Shown here piece by piece: positions 29,434 to 39,228 of a DNA stretch of 64,000 nucleotides. The notes under the pieces are model-generated. The model saw nothing but the letters and a program-made list of their open reading frames with translations, was not told the DNA's origin and searched no databases. This stretch comes from Candidatus Zixiibacteriota bacterium. Its GTDB lineage: Bacteria; Zixibacteria; MSB-5A5; GN15; PGXB01. The stretch is taken from the NCBI GenBank assembly GCA_016933695.1, contig JAFGAL010000020.1:1-64000 (forward strand). The letters are read 5' to 3'. A program made the translations under genes and the position numbers. The stretch's first letter is position 1, and every line of letters begins with the position of its first letter.

Positions 29434-29652
29434 GAGGGGACTCCGCCCCGTCGCCCCCGGATGAGACGCGTTGAAAAAAGTTTTTTATGGTGCAAGATTT
29501 ATATTGCATTATAAAATATAAATATCGTTTAATTGTTTGTTGTTTGGCGTTTCATTACGCAAGAAAGGGCATGATTCGGTACTGTATTTTCAAAACGGTA
29601 ACAAGTGTAAAGCTAAAATACCTTTAACCACTGTGGTACTAAGGAGGCACTG

Positions 29653-30192
29653 ATGCCAGTTAAGAAGACGGCCAAGAAGACGACGAAGAAGGCGGCACCG
29701 AAGAAACCCGCCGCCAAGAAACCTGCGGCCAAGAAGACCACCGCGACCAAGAAGAAAGCGGCCCCGAAGAAGAAAGCCGCCCCGAAGAAGAAAGCGGCCC
29801 CGAAGAAGAAAGCCGCCCCGAAGAAGAAAGCGGCTCCGAAGAAGAAAGCCGCCCCGAAGAAGAAGGCGGCTCCGAAGAAGAAAGCCGCCCCGAAAAAGAA
29901 AGTCGCGGCGAAGAAGCCGGCCAAGAAGAAAACGGCACGCAAAGCCAGCCCGGCGTTGATGAAGCCGGTCAATCCCGACAGCACTCTCGGTGCGATCGTG
30001 GGCGACAAGGCAATGCCGCGTGCGCAGATTACCAAAAAGCTCTGGGACTATATCAAGAAGAACAATCTTCAGGACCAGACCAACCGTCGCATGATCAACG
30101 CCGATGACAAACTGAAGGCGGTGTTCGGCGGCAAGGCCAAGGTCAATATGTTTGAGATGACCAAGCTGGTCTCCAAGCATATCAAGTCATAG
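29653..30192 (+). CDS. Histone H1-like Lys/Ala/Pro-rich N-terminus fused to SWIB/MDM2 domain
   Basis: MPVKKTAKKTTKKAAPKK...(KKKAAP)8... then LMKPVNPDSTLGAIVGDKAMPRAQITKKLWDYIKKNNLQDQTNRRMINADDKLKAVFGGKAKVNMFEMTKLVSKHI. Confidence 0.92.
   Translation: MPVKKTAKKTTKKAAPKKPAAKKPAAKKTTATKKKAAPKKKAAPKKKAAPKKKAAPKKKAAPKKKAAPKKKAAPKKKAAPKKKVAAKKPAKKKTARKASPALMKPVNPDSTLGAIVGDKAMPRAQITKKLWDYIKKNNLQDQTNRRMINADDKLKAVFGGKAKVNMFEMTKLVSKHIKS
29749..29910 (+). repeat. 18-bp in-frame tandem repeat (KKKAAP), 8 units plus one diverged
   Basis: Units at 29749, 29767, 29785, 29803, 29821, 29839, 29857, 29875; ninth (KKKVAA) at 29893. Confidence 0.95.
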
Positions 30193-30214
30193 CCTGAGCC
30201 GAAGGTGAGTTTAC

Positions 30215-30240
30215 GGGCCGGATCTCATCCGGCCCTTTTT
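30215..30240 (+). terminator. Rho-independent terminator of the SWIB gene
   Basis: GGGCCGGAT-CTC-ATCCGGCCC followed by TTTTT. Confidence 0.85.
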
Positions 30241-30316
30241 ATTGGGTGATGCGGGGGCATTCCCATCGGGGGATTTTGCCTTTTGATTTCATCGTGAGCG
30301 TCGCTATATTGCCGTC

Positions 30317-32047
30317 ATGACGTCCCGTTCCAATCATACGAAATCGAAGTATTATCCCCCGGGGATCTTTTTGCTCGTATCGTTGGCTTTCTGCCTGCCG
30401 TTTTTCCGCAAGTGGGAATATATCGGCGTGGGCGACTGGGAGCTGTTTTGCACGATGGCCGCCGTCCCGGCGAAAACGATCACGTATTTCGGACAATTTC
30501 CATTCTGGAATCCGTATCTGGGCGGAGGCAATATCCTGTTTGCGCATCCCGAGGTTGGGATTGCATCGCCGTTCTTCCTCTTGATAATGCTGTTCGGTCC
30601 GGTGGCGGGTTTGAAAGTGCAGATCCTGCTCGCCTATTTCCTCGGTTTTTACGGGACCTATCTTCTGGCGCGCAAGATCGGTCTGGGGAATTTGGCGTCG
30701 TATCTGGTTTCGTTCACGTATTACGGCAGTTCCTATTTTGCCCTGCATTTCAGTATCGGGCATATCCCGTTTACGCATTTTTGTTTTTTGCCGTGGGTGA
30801 TTCTGTTTCTTCTGAAGGCCGAGGGCGACTGGAAGTATATTCTCGGCGCCGCAGGGGCGCTTGCGTTGATAATTCTCGGCAACGGGGCGGCAGTGCCGTT
30901 GTTGTATACCCTGTTTTTCTGTGGTATGCTGATGGTATTGCTTTCCATTGAACAGGGCCATCTGCGCCATGTCCGGCGATTCCTGGTGGCGACGGTACTG
31001 GGCGTGCTTCTGGCAGGGGTGAAATTCTTCCCGATGTATTCCTATCTGTCGCAAAACCGCTGGGAGGGAATGCCGACCGATCAGGTGCCGCTGTCCCTGG
31101 CGTTTACCGGGCTGTTTTCATTTGACCAGTGGATATTCCGCACTGCCGGTTCGGGGCAGTACTGGGGTTGGCATGAGTACGGCGCGTATCTTTCGCCGGC
31201 GGTGCTGATTCTGGCGGTGGTCGGCGCGGTGTGTTGCCTGCGTCGAAGCCGCCTCTGGCTGATTCTCGGGCTGTTTTTTTTCATTTTCGGTCTGGGACAT
31301 TTTTCACCGGTGTCGCTCTGGAACCTGATTGTGCATCTTCCGGGATTTTCATCGGTACGATCACCGGCGCGAGCGTTTCAGTTTGTGGTCCTCGCGTTTG
31401 CGATCATGGCCGGATTCGGCCTTGATTTTTGCCTGAATCGGTTAAAGACAACATTCACTCAGGCACGGTATCTTGCCGTGGTCCTGGTGGCGGCGGTTAT
31501 CGTGGTGAACCTGTTTATCAATTTGCCCAGCCTGCGCACGATCGGATACAAGAAGCCGGAGCCGGTGGTATTCCAGGATGAATTTCGGCAGGAAATCGGT
31601 CGCAAGGACGACATTTACAATCAATTCCGGCGTAATCGCGGCTCGCTCGTGACGCCCTGGCTTTCAGGGTACAAGGAAAGTCGCGGAATGGTTACGCCGA
31701 CCAGTGACGTGCTGATGGAATATGTGGTGGAGGGAAGAGCCCAGGTTCTGTATCGCCGGTATACGCCGAATCGGGTCGAGTACGCGATCCGATCCGACCG
31801 CCCGGGGACGATTGTGTTCGGCATCGGGTACGACGAAGGATGGTATGCCGAGGACGGGCGGCGGCTGTTTGAACGCAATGCTTTAGTGGCGATGCGCTTT
31901 ACCGCACAGGACCATGAGGTGGTCCTGAAATACCGGACGCCGTATTTCTATCTCGGATTAGTGATCAGTCTGCTGACCCTTGCCGTGTGTCTGTTGCTCT
32001 GGCGCCGTCCTCAGCTTGGGAACCGTTGCAAAGCGATATTTGAGTAG
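30317..32047 (+). CDS. YfhO-like / GT-C polytopic membrane protein
   Basis: GDWELFCTMAAVPAKTITYFGQFPFWNPYLGGGNILFAHPEVGIASPFFLL; YGTYLLARKIGLGNLASYLVSFTYYGSSYF; many TM helices. Confidence 0.78.
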   Translation: MTSRSNHTKSKYYPPGIFLLVSLAFCLPFFRKWEYIGVGDWELFCTMAAVPAKTITYFGQFPFWNPYLGGGNILFAHPEVGIASPFFLLIMLFGPVAGLKVQILLAYFLGFYGTYLLARKIGLGNLASYLVSFTYYGSSYFALHFSIGHIPFTHFCFLPWVILFLLKAEGDWKYILGAAGALALIILGNGAAVPLLYTLFFCGMLMVLLSIEQGHLRHVRRFLVATVLGVLLAGVKFFPMYSYLSQNRWEGMPTDQVPLSLAFTGLFSFDQWIFRTAGSGQYWGWHEYGAYLSPAVLILAVVGAVCCLRRSRLWLILGLFFFIFGLGHFSPVSLWNLIVHLPGFSSVRSPARAFQFVVLAFAIMAGFGLDFCLNRLKTTFTQARYLAVVLVAAVIVVNLFINLPSLRTIGYKKPEPVVFQDEFRQEIGRKDDIYNQFRRNRGSLVTPWLSGYKESRGMVTPTSDVLMEYVVEGRAQVLYRRYTPNRVEYAIRSDRPGTIVFGIGYDEGWYAEDGRRLFERNALVAMRFTAQDHEVVLKYRTPYFYLGLVISLLTLAVCLLLWRRPQLGNRCKAIFE

Positions 32048-32704
32048 GGTCCAGATGGCCTGCAGGCCGTCGTACCAGCGAATCTTTTTCCCTTCCTGGA
32101 ATTTCCTCGGATGGTAGTCGATCGGGATTTCATGTATTTCGATCTTATTGCGTCCCAGTTTGGCGACCACTTCCGGGCAGAATTCAAACCGCTCGCTTTC
32201 CAGATGCATGGCCTTTAAGAGCTCGGTGCGGATCATTTTATAACAGGTCGACTCATCGGTGATCCTGACCCGAAACAGCAAATTGGCAATCAGGGTCAAC
32301 AGTTTTCCTCCCCAGAGATAGCGGGTGTAGGAAATGCCGGATTCAGGATTACGGATTCGGGAGCCGAATACGGCATGGGCCTTGACCTGTTCCGCCTTGT
32401 CAAGCATGCGGATCAGATCATTCGGGTCGTATTCCAGATCGCCGTCCTGTATGACCGTATAGACTCCCTGTGCTGACGGCAGGCCGGTGATGATGGCATG
32501 ACCTTTGCCGATATTGCGTTTTTGATGGACGATGACGACGTCGGGATGTGAACGAAATCGCTCGATAATCCGTCCGGTGGCATCAGTGGAACCGTTGTTA
32601 ATGATAATCAACTGGAGATCGATTTCCAGATTAAGAATACGCTCGATGATTTCGCGGGCGGTTTTTTCTTCGTTATACAGCGGCATGAGAACGGATAATC
32701 GCAT
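31958..32704 (-). CDS. Glycosyltransferase family 2 (dolichol-phosphate mannosyltransferase-like)
   Basis: MRLSVLMPLYNEEKTAREIIERI; GKGHAIITGLPSAQGVYTVIQDGDLEYDPNDL; IPIDYHPRKFQEGKKIRW; start at 32704. Confidence 0.92.
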   Translation of the reverse strand: MRLSVLMPLYNEEKTAREIIERILNLEIDLQLIIINNGSTDATGRIIERFRSHPDVVIVHQKRNIGKGHAIITGLPSAQGVYTVIQDGDLEYDPNDLIRMLDKAEQVKAHAVFGSRIRNPESGISYTRYLWGGKLLTLIANLLFRVRITDESTCYKMIRTELLKAMHLESERFEFCPEVVAKLGRNKIEIHEIPIDYHPRKFQEGKKIRWYDGLQAIWTLLKYRFATVPKLRTAPEQQTHGKGQQTDH

Positions 32705-32772
32705 ATCGCAATATATGCCCGGACAGACGAAAGTCAATGGTTGATAATACCTTGCGATATGGCAATACAGCC

Positions 32773-32801
32773 TTGACTTTTGGGGGCCTTTTTCGTATAG
32801 A
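32773..32801 (+). promoter_or_regulatory. Sigma70-like promoter of the polysaccharide export genes
   Basis: TTGACT (32773-32778), 17-bp spacer, TATAGA (32796-32801), just upstream of 32831 start. Confidence 0.6.
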
Positions 32802-32830
32802 GTAGCGTTAATAAACATGGAGAATCGTAC

Positions 32831-34360
32831 ATGCATACTCCGTCATGGAAGTTATTGACTGTTTTATCAGGACCGGTGGCATCGCGGGGGTTTGTTTATG
32901 CGCTGTTGTGTGCCGGCTGGTGGGTGGGGCTGATGTTTCCAATCCATGCCCCGATGGCGCAGGAGACAGGATTCGGTGCGGTGGTGGAACCTGATCAATA
33001 TCTGATCCAGCCCGGCGATAAATTCCGAATCGACTTCTGGGACGGCGTCACGCCCACGATTAATGTCGAGGTGACACCGGAGGGGGCGGTGCTGATCGCC
33101 GCGATGGGACGTCTGGAAATCGCCGATCTGACCCTGACCAGAGCCAAAGCCGCTTTGCACGAATTGGTTCGCGGGTATTATCCCGATGCCGATTTTTCCA
33201 TCAGTCTGGATGGTATTCGTTCCACCCAGATACTGGTGATCGGAGCGGTGCGCAATCCGGGTTTGTATGACGGATATGTTTCACAACAGGTGTCGGAATT
33301 CATCCGTAAGGCGGGTGGATTGGTTGCCGGGGCCTCGCAGCGCAATATTTCCTTGTGTTGCAACGGCAATACGTCGATTCATGTCGACCTTTTACAATTC
33401 GAGCGGCTTGGTAGCCGTGATGCCAACCCGCTGTGTTATGCCGGCAGTGTTATCAAGGTTCCGCTGTTGAAAGATTCCTCGGCATTCATACAAATTGCCG
33501 GAGCGGTGACTGTTCCGGGCGGCTATGAATACCGCGAAGATGACGATCTCGGAACATTGATCGATCTGGCGTTGGGACTGAACGGACTCGAGGGGGATTC
33601 GGTACTGGTGTATCGCACTACGCCCGGAGGGAGTACCCCGATGGCGGTTGCGCTTGATCATCGTGAGTTCGCAATCCGGGCCGGAGATAAAATTATCGTG
33701 CAACAGCGCACCCAGGGATTTATCCCGGACTATATCGCCGTCACCGGACAGGTCGCAATGCCCGGACGCTACCCGTTTCATGCCAGAAACGATTTGGTGT
33801 CGGCATTGGCCATGGCGGGAGGGATTACCGGGACAGCCGATATGTATGCCCTGACGATTTACCGCCGCCCCGGATACGAAGACCCGGCGGCGATGCAGAA
33901 TCTGGTTGATCCGGCAAGTCGTAATCATATCACGCTGGCCGGTGAACGCATCCCGCTGTCGCTTAATCCCGAGGTGGTCGCCTCAGGCCGGCTGGAATCG
34001 GTGACGCTGGTTGCGGGTGATTCGATTGTGGTGCCGCAGACGACGGGTTCGGTGAGTATTTTCGGACAGGTCCGTCGCCCCGGAGCGGTGCCGTTTGACA
34101 GGCCGATATCCGCCGGAACACTGGCGCGGATGGCGGGGGGGTACGCCCCAAAGGCCGACCAAAACAGTATCCAAATTATTCGCAAGGCGGGCGGACAGAC
34201 CATCACCAGTGATTGTCGTGCGCTGGTGTATGACGGCGACGTTGTGATTATCCCGGAAAAAAGAAATGCCGGCAGTTTCTGGGAGAAGATACGGGATATT
34301 TCGCTGGTGCTGGGTGGTTTGAGTCTGGTCTATTTGGCGGTTGACAACGCGACGGACTAA
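32831..34360 (+). CDS. Polysaccharide biosynthesis/export protein (SLBB domains, Wza-like)
   Basis: YLIQPGDKFRIDFWDG...VTPEGAVLIAAMGRLEIADLTL; repeated SLBB segments (GAVRNPGLYDG, GAVTVPGGYEY, GQVAMPGRYPF, GQVRRPGAVPF). Confidence 0.92.
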   Translation: MHTPSWKLLTVLSGPVASRGFVYALLCAGWWVGLMFPIHAPMAQETGFGAVVEPDQYLIQPGDKFRIDFWDGVTPTINVEVTPEGAVLIAAMGRLEIADLTLTRAKAALHELVRGYYPDADFSISLDGIRSTQILVIGAVRNPGLYDGYVSQQVSEFIRKAGGLVAGASQRNISLCCNGNTSIHVDLLQFERLGSRDANPLCYAGSVIKVPLLKDSSAFIQIAGAVTVPGGYEYREDDDLGTLIDLALGLNGLEGDSVLVYRTTPGGSTPMAVALDHREFAIRAGDKIIVQQRTQGFIPDYIAVTGQVAMPGRYPFHARNDLVSALAMAGGITGTADMYALTIYRRPGYEDPAAMQNLVDPASRNHITLAGERIPLSLNPEVVASGRLESVTLVAGDSIVVPQTTGSVSIFGQVRRPGAVPFDRPISAGTLARMAGGYAPKADQNSIQIIRKAGGQTITSDCRALVYDGDVVIIPEKRNAGSFWEKIRDISLVLGGLSLVYLAVDNATD

Positions 34361-34366
34361 AAGCAC

Positions 34367-35572
34367 ATGGATGAACACGAATTCAATCTTTGGAAAATTC
34401 TGGACGTTATCGCCCTGCGGGCGAAATTTATTATCGGTCTGGTGATGGTGGCGACCATAATCAGCGTGGTGGTGTCATTCGCCCTGCCGCGCTGGTATCG
34501 GGCATCGACCTTGTTAATCCCGCCGAAGAGTGATAATACGGGAATCGGCCCGGTCAGCAATCTGAACGCGGTGTTATCGCTGACATCGGGTCTGGAACAG
34601 CCGATCACCGCCACGCCCACGGATATCTATGCCCGGATTCTGAGAAGCCGCACCATGAGTGAACGGGTAATTGATGCCAATAATATGTCGATGCATTTTG
34701 CAACCGAATCGGTGCCGCGTATGCTGGAGCTATTGAAAAAGCGGGCCGAATTCCGAACCACCGATGAGGGTTTGCTTGAGATTTTTTACCAGGACAAGGA
34801 TCCGGTTTTTGCCGCCCGGGTAGCCAATTCGTACGCCGAGCAATTCGACCTGTTGAATCGCGAGTTGTCGGTCTCGCGCGCGCAGACCATGCGGGAGTTT
34901 ATCGAGAAGCGGCTTTCCGATGTCGGCGCCGATCTCGATTCCGCCCGTCGCGAACTGGAGGAGTTTCAGCGCGAGCACAAGGCGGTCGATCTGGACCGTC
35001 AGACGCAGTTGGCGATGGAATCGGCGGTCAGTTTGAAGGTCTCCCTGGCCCAGAATGAAATCGATTTGAATGTCAAGGAACACACGCTTTCGGCGACACA
35101 TCCTGACGTGATCAGTCTCAAGCGGCGGATTAACGAAATCCGCGAGCAGATCAATCGGCTGGAGTTCGGCGGTCAGGACAGTTCGTATTTGAATCTTCCG
35201 GTGGCCAATGTTCCGGGCCTGCGGATCAGATACGCGGAGCTGGCGGCACGGGTGAAGGTTTCCGAAACGCTGTATCAGATGCTGGCCGAGCAGTTCGAAC
35301 AGGCCAGACTGCAGGAAAAGATGACCACTCCGACGATTTCGGTGCTCGATCCGGCCGTCCCGCCTGTCAACCCGTTCAGTCCCCGCAAATCACTGATCGT
35401 GCTGGCGACCTTTGCGATATCGCTTTTGGTCGCGTTGTTACTGGCCTTATTCTTTCACTACCTGGAGCAGTTGCAAACAACGTCGCCCCAGGACTACAAT
35501 CGCGCCCGGAGGTTTTTCGGAACGTTTTTCGGCTGGGTGCCCGGAATTGGAAAATCAACCAAGAATTCATAG
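34367..35572 (+). CDS. Wzz/chain-length determinant-like protein
   Basis: N-terminal TM, RWYRASTLLIPPKS, long coiled coil, LDPAVPPVNPFSPRKSLIVLATFAISLLVALLLALF. Confidence 0.9.
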   Translation: MDEHEFNLWKILDVIALRAKFIIGLVMVATIISVVVSFALPRWYRASTLLIPPKSDNTGIGPVSNLNAVLSLTSGLEQPITATPTDIYARILRSRTMSERVIDANNMSMHFATESVPRMLELLKKRAEFRTTDEGLLEIFYQDKDPVFAARVANSYAEQFDLLNRELSVSRAQTMREFIEKRLSDVGADLDSARRELEEFQREHKAVDLDRQTQLAMESAVSLKVSLAQNEIDLNVKEHTLSATHPDVISLKRRINEIREQINRLEFGGQDSSYLNLPVANVPGLRIRYAELAARVKVSETLYQMLAEQFEQARLQEKMTTPTISVLDPAVPPVNPFSPRKSLIVLATFAISLLVALLLALFFHYLEQLQTTSPQDYNRARRFFGTFFGWVPGIGKSTKNS

Positions 35573-35678
35573 ATCTACCGGTGTATAAGATGTATGCTTT
35601 GCCCCCGGAAACTGCCGCCGGCATTGTTACCGCGTGACAGAACCCGTGGGGATCAGATAACGGAAAATAGAGGATACC

Positions 35679-36437
35679 ATGTCAGATTCCATAATTCATC
35701 GGACGGCCCGACTCGGCGACGGTACCCGTCACGGTCATTTTTGTGTGTTCGGCGACGGAGTCGTGATCGGAAACGGCTGTGTTATCGGCAATAACGTTGT
35801 CATTCACGACGGCGTGACGATCGGTGAAAACGTCCGTATCGACGACAACGCCGTGATCGGCAAAATGCCCATGAAGGCGGCCAATTCGGCGGTAACCAAA
35901 GATCAGGAACTGCCGCCGACGGTGATCGGTTCGGATTGCATTATCGGCACCAGTGTCGTGGTGTATCGGGGATGCGCTGTCGGGCGCAAGGTGCTGATCG
36001 CCGACCTGTCGACCGTGCGCGAAAATGTCACGGTCGGTGATTTCACCATTGTCGGGCGCGGCGTGGCGATTGAAAATTTCTGCACGATCGGCCGGTATTG
36101 CAAGCTCGAGACGAACGTGTATATCACCGCCTATTCGGAGCTTGAAGACCGGGTGTTCGTGGCACCGTGCGTGGCCACGTCGAACGACAACTTCGTCGGC
36201 CGCACCGAGGAGCGGTTCAAACATTTCAAGGGGGTAACGGTCAAGAAGGGAGGGCGGATCGGTGTCAATGCCACGATCCTGCCCGGCAAGACGGTGGGAG
36301 CTGACGGCATGGTCGGTGCCGGGGCCGTGATGACGACCGACTGTCCCCCGAAGAAAATCATCGTGGGGATGCCGGCCAAGGTGTTTCGTGATGTTCCCGA
36401 GGAACAGCTTCTGGAGAATCAGGGCTGGGAAGAGTAA
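35679..36437 (+). CDS. Left-handed beta-helix acyl/acetyltransferase (WbpD/WlbB-like)
   Basis: Hexapeptide repeats; GGRIGVNATILPGKTVGADGMVGAGAVMTTDCPPKKIIVGMPAKVFRDV. Confidence 0.9.
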   Translation: MSDSIIHRTARLGDGTRHGHFCVFGDGVVIGNGCVIGNNVVIHDGVTIGENVRIDDNAVIGKMPMKAANSAVTKDQELPPTVIGSDCIIGTSVVVYRGCAVGRKVLIADLSTVRENVTVGDFTIVGRGVAIENFCTIGRYCKLETNVYITAYSELEDRVFVAPCVATSNDNFVGRTEERFKHFKGVTVKKGGRIGVNATILPGKTVGADGMVGAGAVMTTDCPPKKIIVGMPAKVFRDVPEEQLLENQGWEE

Positions 36438-36449
36438 AGGAGAGAGCGT

Positions 36450-37550
36450 ATGGCAGTTCCTCTTTTGGATTTAAAACGGCAGTATGCAACGATAAAGAAT
36501 CGGATGGATGCGGCGGTCATGAAGGTGCTGGACCACGGGTTGTTCATCCTGGGCCCGGAAGTGGCCGAGCTGGAAGGCAAGATCGCGGTGCTGTCCGGCG
36601 CGAGATACGGAATCGGTGTGGCATCGGGAACCGATGCGCTTTTGTTGGCCCTGCGGACGGTGGGGGTCGGCGCGGGCGATGAGGTGATCGTGCCGGATTA
36701 TTCGTTCATTTCGACGACTACAGTGGTGTCACGCCTGGGCGCCAAACCGGTGTTTGTCGATATCGAGGCGGATACGTACAATCTCGATCCGAATATCATC
36801 GAAGCGGCGATCACGCCGAAAACCAGGGCGATTATGCCGGTGCACCTGTTCGGGCAAACCGCCGATATGAATCCGATTCTGGCAGTAGCGAAAAAGCACG
36901 GGCTGGCCGTGATCGAAGACGCCGCGCAGGCGATCGGCGCGGGATACAAGGATAAAAAAGCCGGCGCCATCGGCGATCTCGGCTGTTTTTCGTTTTATCC
37001 GTCCAAAAATCTCGGCGGCATCGGCGACGGCGGGATGGTGATCGTGAGTCGTGAGGAGTATCGCGACATGATGAAGATGTTGCGGGTGCACGGCTGGACA
37101 CGCAAGTACGATCCCGACGTGGTGGGGTACAATTCCCGTCTCGCTACGATCCAGGCCGCGGCACTGTGTGTCAAGCTGGATTATCTGGCCGGATGGAGCG
37201 AGGCGCGTCGCGTTCACGCCGCCAAGTATGATGCGGCCTTCGCCGCGACGAACATCAGGATTCCGGTTGCGAAGGATTACGCCTATCATATTTATAATCA
37301 ATACACCATCGCGGTTGAAAACCGCGAGGAATTGATGGCGGCCTTGAAAGAGAAAAATATCGGCTATGATATCTATTACCCGATTCCGTTCCATCAGTTG
37401 AAATGCTATGCCGATATGGGATACCAGGCGGGCGATTTCCCGGCCAGCGAACGCGCCTCGACAAGCGTGGTCTCGATTCCGGTGTTCCCCGAACTGACCG
37501 AGGCGGAGCAGGACGAAGTGATTGCGGTGGTCAAAGCCGTCTCCGCATAA
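36450..37550 (+). CDS. DegT/DnrJ/EryC1/StrS PLP aminotransferase (WbpE-like)
   Basis: VPLLDLKRQYATI; GVASGTDALLLALRTVGVGAGDEVIVPDYSF; FSFYPSKNLGGIGDGGMV catalytic Lys. Confidence 0.93.
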   Translation: MAVPLLDLKRQYATIKNRMDAAVMKVLDHGLFILGPEVAELEGKIAVLSGARYGIGVASGTDALLLALRTVGVGAGDEVIVPDYSFISTTTVVSRLGAKPVFVDIEADTYNLDPNIIEAAITPKTRAIMPVHLFGQTADMNPILAVAKKHGLAVIEDAAQAIGAGYKDKKAGAIGDLGCFSFYPSKNLGGIGDGGMVIVSREEYRDMMKMLRVHGWTRKYDPDVVGYNSRLATIQAAALCVKLDYLAGWSEARRVHAAKYDAAFAATNIRIPVAKDYAYHIYNQYTIAVENREELMAALKEKNIGYDIYYPIPFHQLKCYADMGYQAGDFPASERASTSVVSIPVFPELTEAEQDEVIAVVKAVSA

Positions 37551-37699
37551 GATGCGGTGCGAATCATTTTACGGGCGGTCGGTCTTGTAACAGGCCGCCC
37601 TCTTATACCATGTGCAAAGCGAGACACGACAGTATCACATCCCGGCCGTTACCATTGGTTTCACCTAATCTACCGTTCCAAGATCTGAGAGGGTAGTCC

Positions 37700-39226
37700 G
37701 TGGGCGGATTTTTCACCAGACAGGGTATCAAACAGGCCTCCATTTTGATTGCGGTGGTAACAGTGTCATCGCAACTGCTCGGTGTTGTCCGCGAGGCGAT
37801 TATCGCTAACTTTTTCGGGACCAGCCAGGAATACGACATCATCCTTCTGGCGCTGGCGATTCCCCTGATGGTGGGCGGGTTGTTCTTTCAGGCGATTCCC
37901 GCGGCGGGGATTCCCAGCCTGCAGGGATATGCCGGACGCAAGGGCGTGTTGCGCTCGCCGTTTGTCGGTATCAACAACATCCTGATTTTGGGCATTTCTG
38001 CGATTGTTTTTCTCGTCCTGCCGCTGTTTCGCGGATTGCTGGCGGAGGGGCTGGACAACGCCGCCGCCGATAAGGTGATCCTGTTCGGCCGGATTTTCTG
38101 CCTGATCATACCGCTTCGGGCTTATGAAGCCATGTTTCGCGCGCTGTTGCATCTTCGCCATCATTTTCTCTTCCCGGCGATTGCGATTCTGGGGTTTAAT
38201 CTTTGCACGATAGTCATTCTGTTCATGCTGTTTCCGTCGCTGGCATCGGCGGCATATGTCATCGCGTGGCTGGCCGGTGTTTTGGTGCAGACCCTGCTGG
38301 TGATGATCCCGACCGTTGTTATGTATCGCCGCGCGGAGCATGGAGACGGCAAGGCGGATGGTTTTAATCGCAGTGGCTATTTGCAGTATCTCGGGACGAT
38401 TATCCTGATCGAGGCGATCGGTCTTTTGAACGATCCGTTCGATCGTTTTCTCTGCGGCGTGTATCTCGATCCGGGGTACGTTTCGGCGGCGCATTACGCC
38501 AATATTATCAATCTGGTGCCGGTACGGGTGTTCATGTATTCGCTGGCGACCGCGGTTTTCCCGACGTTCTCGGAGCGCGCGGCCGGTCACAACAAGGCCG
38601 GGCTGGCGGTGTTGTATCATAAGGCACTGGCGATGGGCGTATTGATGCTGGCGCCGGTGACCGCGTTCTTTTTGCTTTTCCGTCAGGAGATTATCGGCAT
38701 TCTGTTTGAGCGGGGAGCGTTCGTGGCGCAGTCCCGAGTGATGACGTCGGAGATACTCGCGTATTTTGCGGCCGGGATGTTTTTTATCGCGGTCTTTTAT
38801 ATCCAGTCGCGGGTGTACTACGCGTTGAAATCATGGAAAATGCTGTTTGTCGTTCGTCCGCTGACGATGGGAATCAAAGTCCTGATCGGGTTTTATCTGA
38901 TCGGCGACAACTGGGCGATGGCGGTCGGGGGTGGGACGGTCGTGATGTTCGTGGTGTCGTTTCTTCTTCTGGAACTGTTTTTGATTGTCAGAATCGGCCT
39001 GAAATATACCGCCGATGATTTTCATCTGCTCGGCAAGGCAATAATCGGGGCGGCGGTAACGGTATTACTTTTTATCGTCGTGCAATGGTTTGGAGTGTCA
39101 GTGCTTGGTATTGACGGATTCGGTCTGATGTTTCTGGCCGGGGTGGTCGGTTTCGGGGGGCTGGCTGTTCTCGATCAGGTGTTCGGCATTTCGGGAATCA
39201 GGCTGTTCAAAGCCAAAAGGGGCTGA
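37700..39226 (+). CDS. MurJ/MviN-family lipid flippase (possible Wzx role)
   Basis: GTG start; ASILIAVVTVSSQLLGVVREAIIANFFGTSQEYDIILLALAIP; about 14 TM helices. Confidence 0.85.
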   Translation: MGGFFTRQGIKQASILIAVVTVSSQLLGVVREAIIANFFGTSQEYDIILLALAIPLMVGGLFFQAIPAAGIPSLQGYAGRKGVLRSPFVGINNILILGISAIVFLVLPLFRGLLAEGLDNAAADKVILFGRIFCLIIPLRAYEAMFRALLHLRHHFLFPAIAILGFNLCTIVILFMLFPSLASAAYVIAWLAGVLVQTLLVMIPTVVMYRRAEHGDGKADGFNRSGYLQYLGTIILIEAIGLLNDPFDRFLCGVYLDPGYVSAAHYANIINLVPVRVFMYSLATAVFPTFSERAAGHNKAGLAVLYHKALAMGVLMLAPVTAFFLLFRQEIIGILFERGAFVAQSRVMTSEILAYFAAGMFFIAVFYIQSRVYYALKSWKMLFVVRPLTMGIKVLIGFYLIGDNWAMAVGGGTVVMFVVSFLLLELFLIVRIGLKYTADDFHLLGKAIIGAAVTVLLFIVVQWFGVSVLGIDGFGLMFLAGVVGFGGLAVLDQVFGISGIRLFKAKRG

Positions 39227-39228
39227 AA

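Noticed and set aside
29749-29910. Possible CRISPR-like array
   Set aside because: Repeats are contiguous 18-bp in-frame units without spacers; it is a protein-coding tandem repeat.
29590-30180. Minus-strand ORFs of 196, 140 and 92 aa with RGGFLLR/FFFGAAF/GRLSSS repeats
   Set aside because: Mirror translations of the KKKAAP coding repeat; low complexity, no start context.
37568-37610. Terminator between the DegT and MurJ-like genes
   Set aside because: GGGCGG...CCGCCC stem is short with a long loop and weak T-tract (CTCTTATAC); not supportable.
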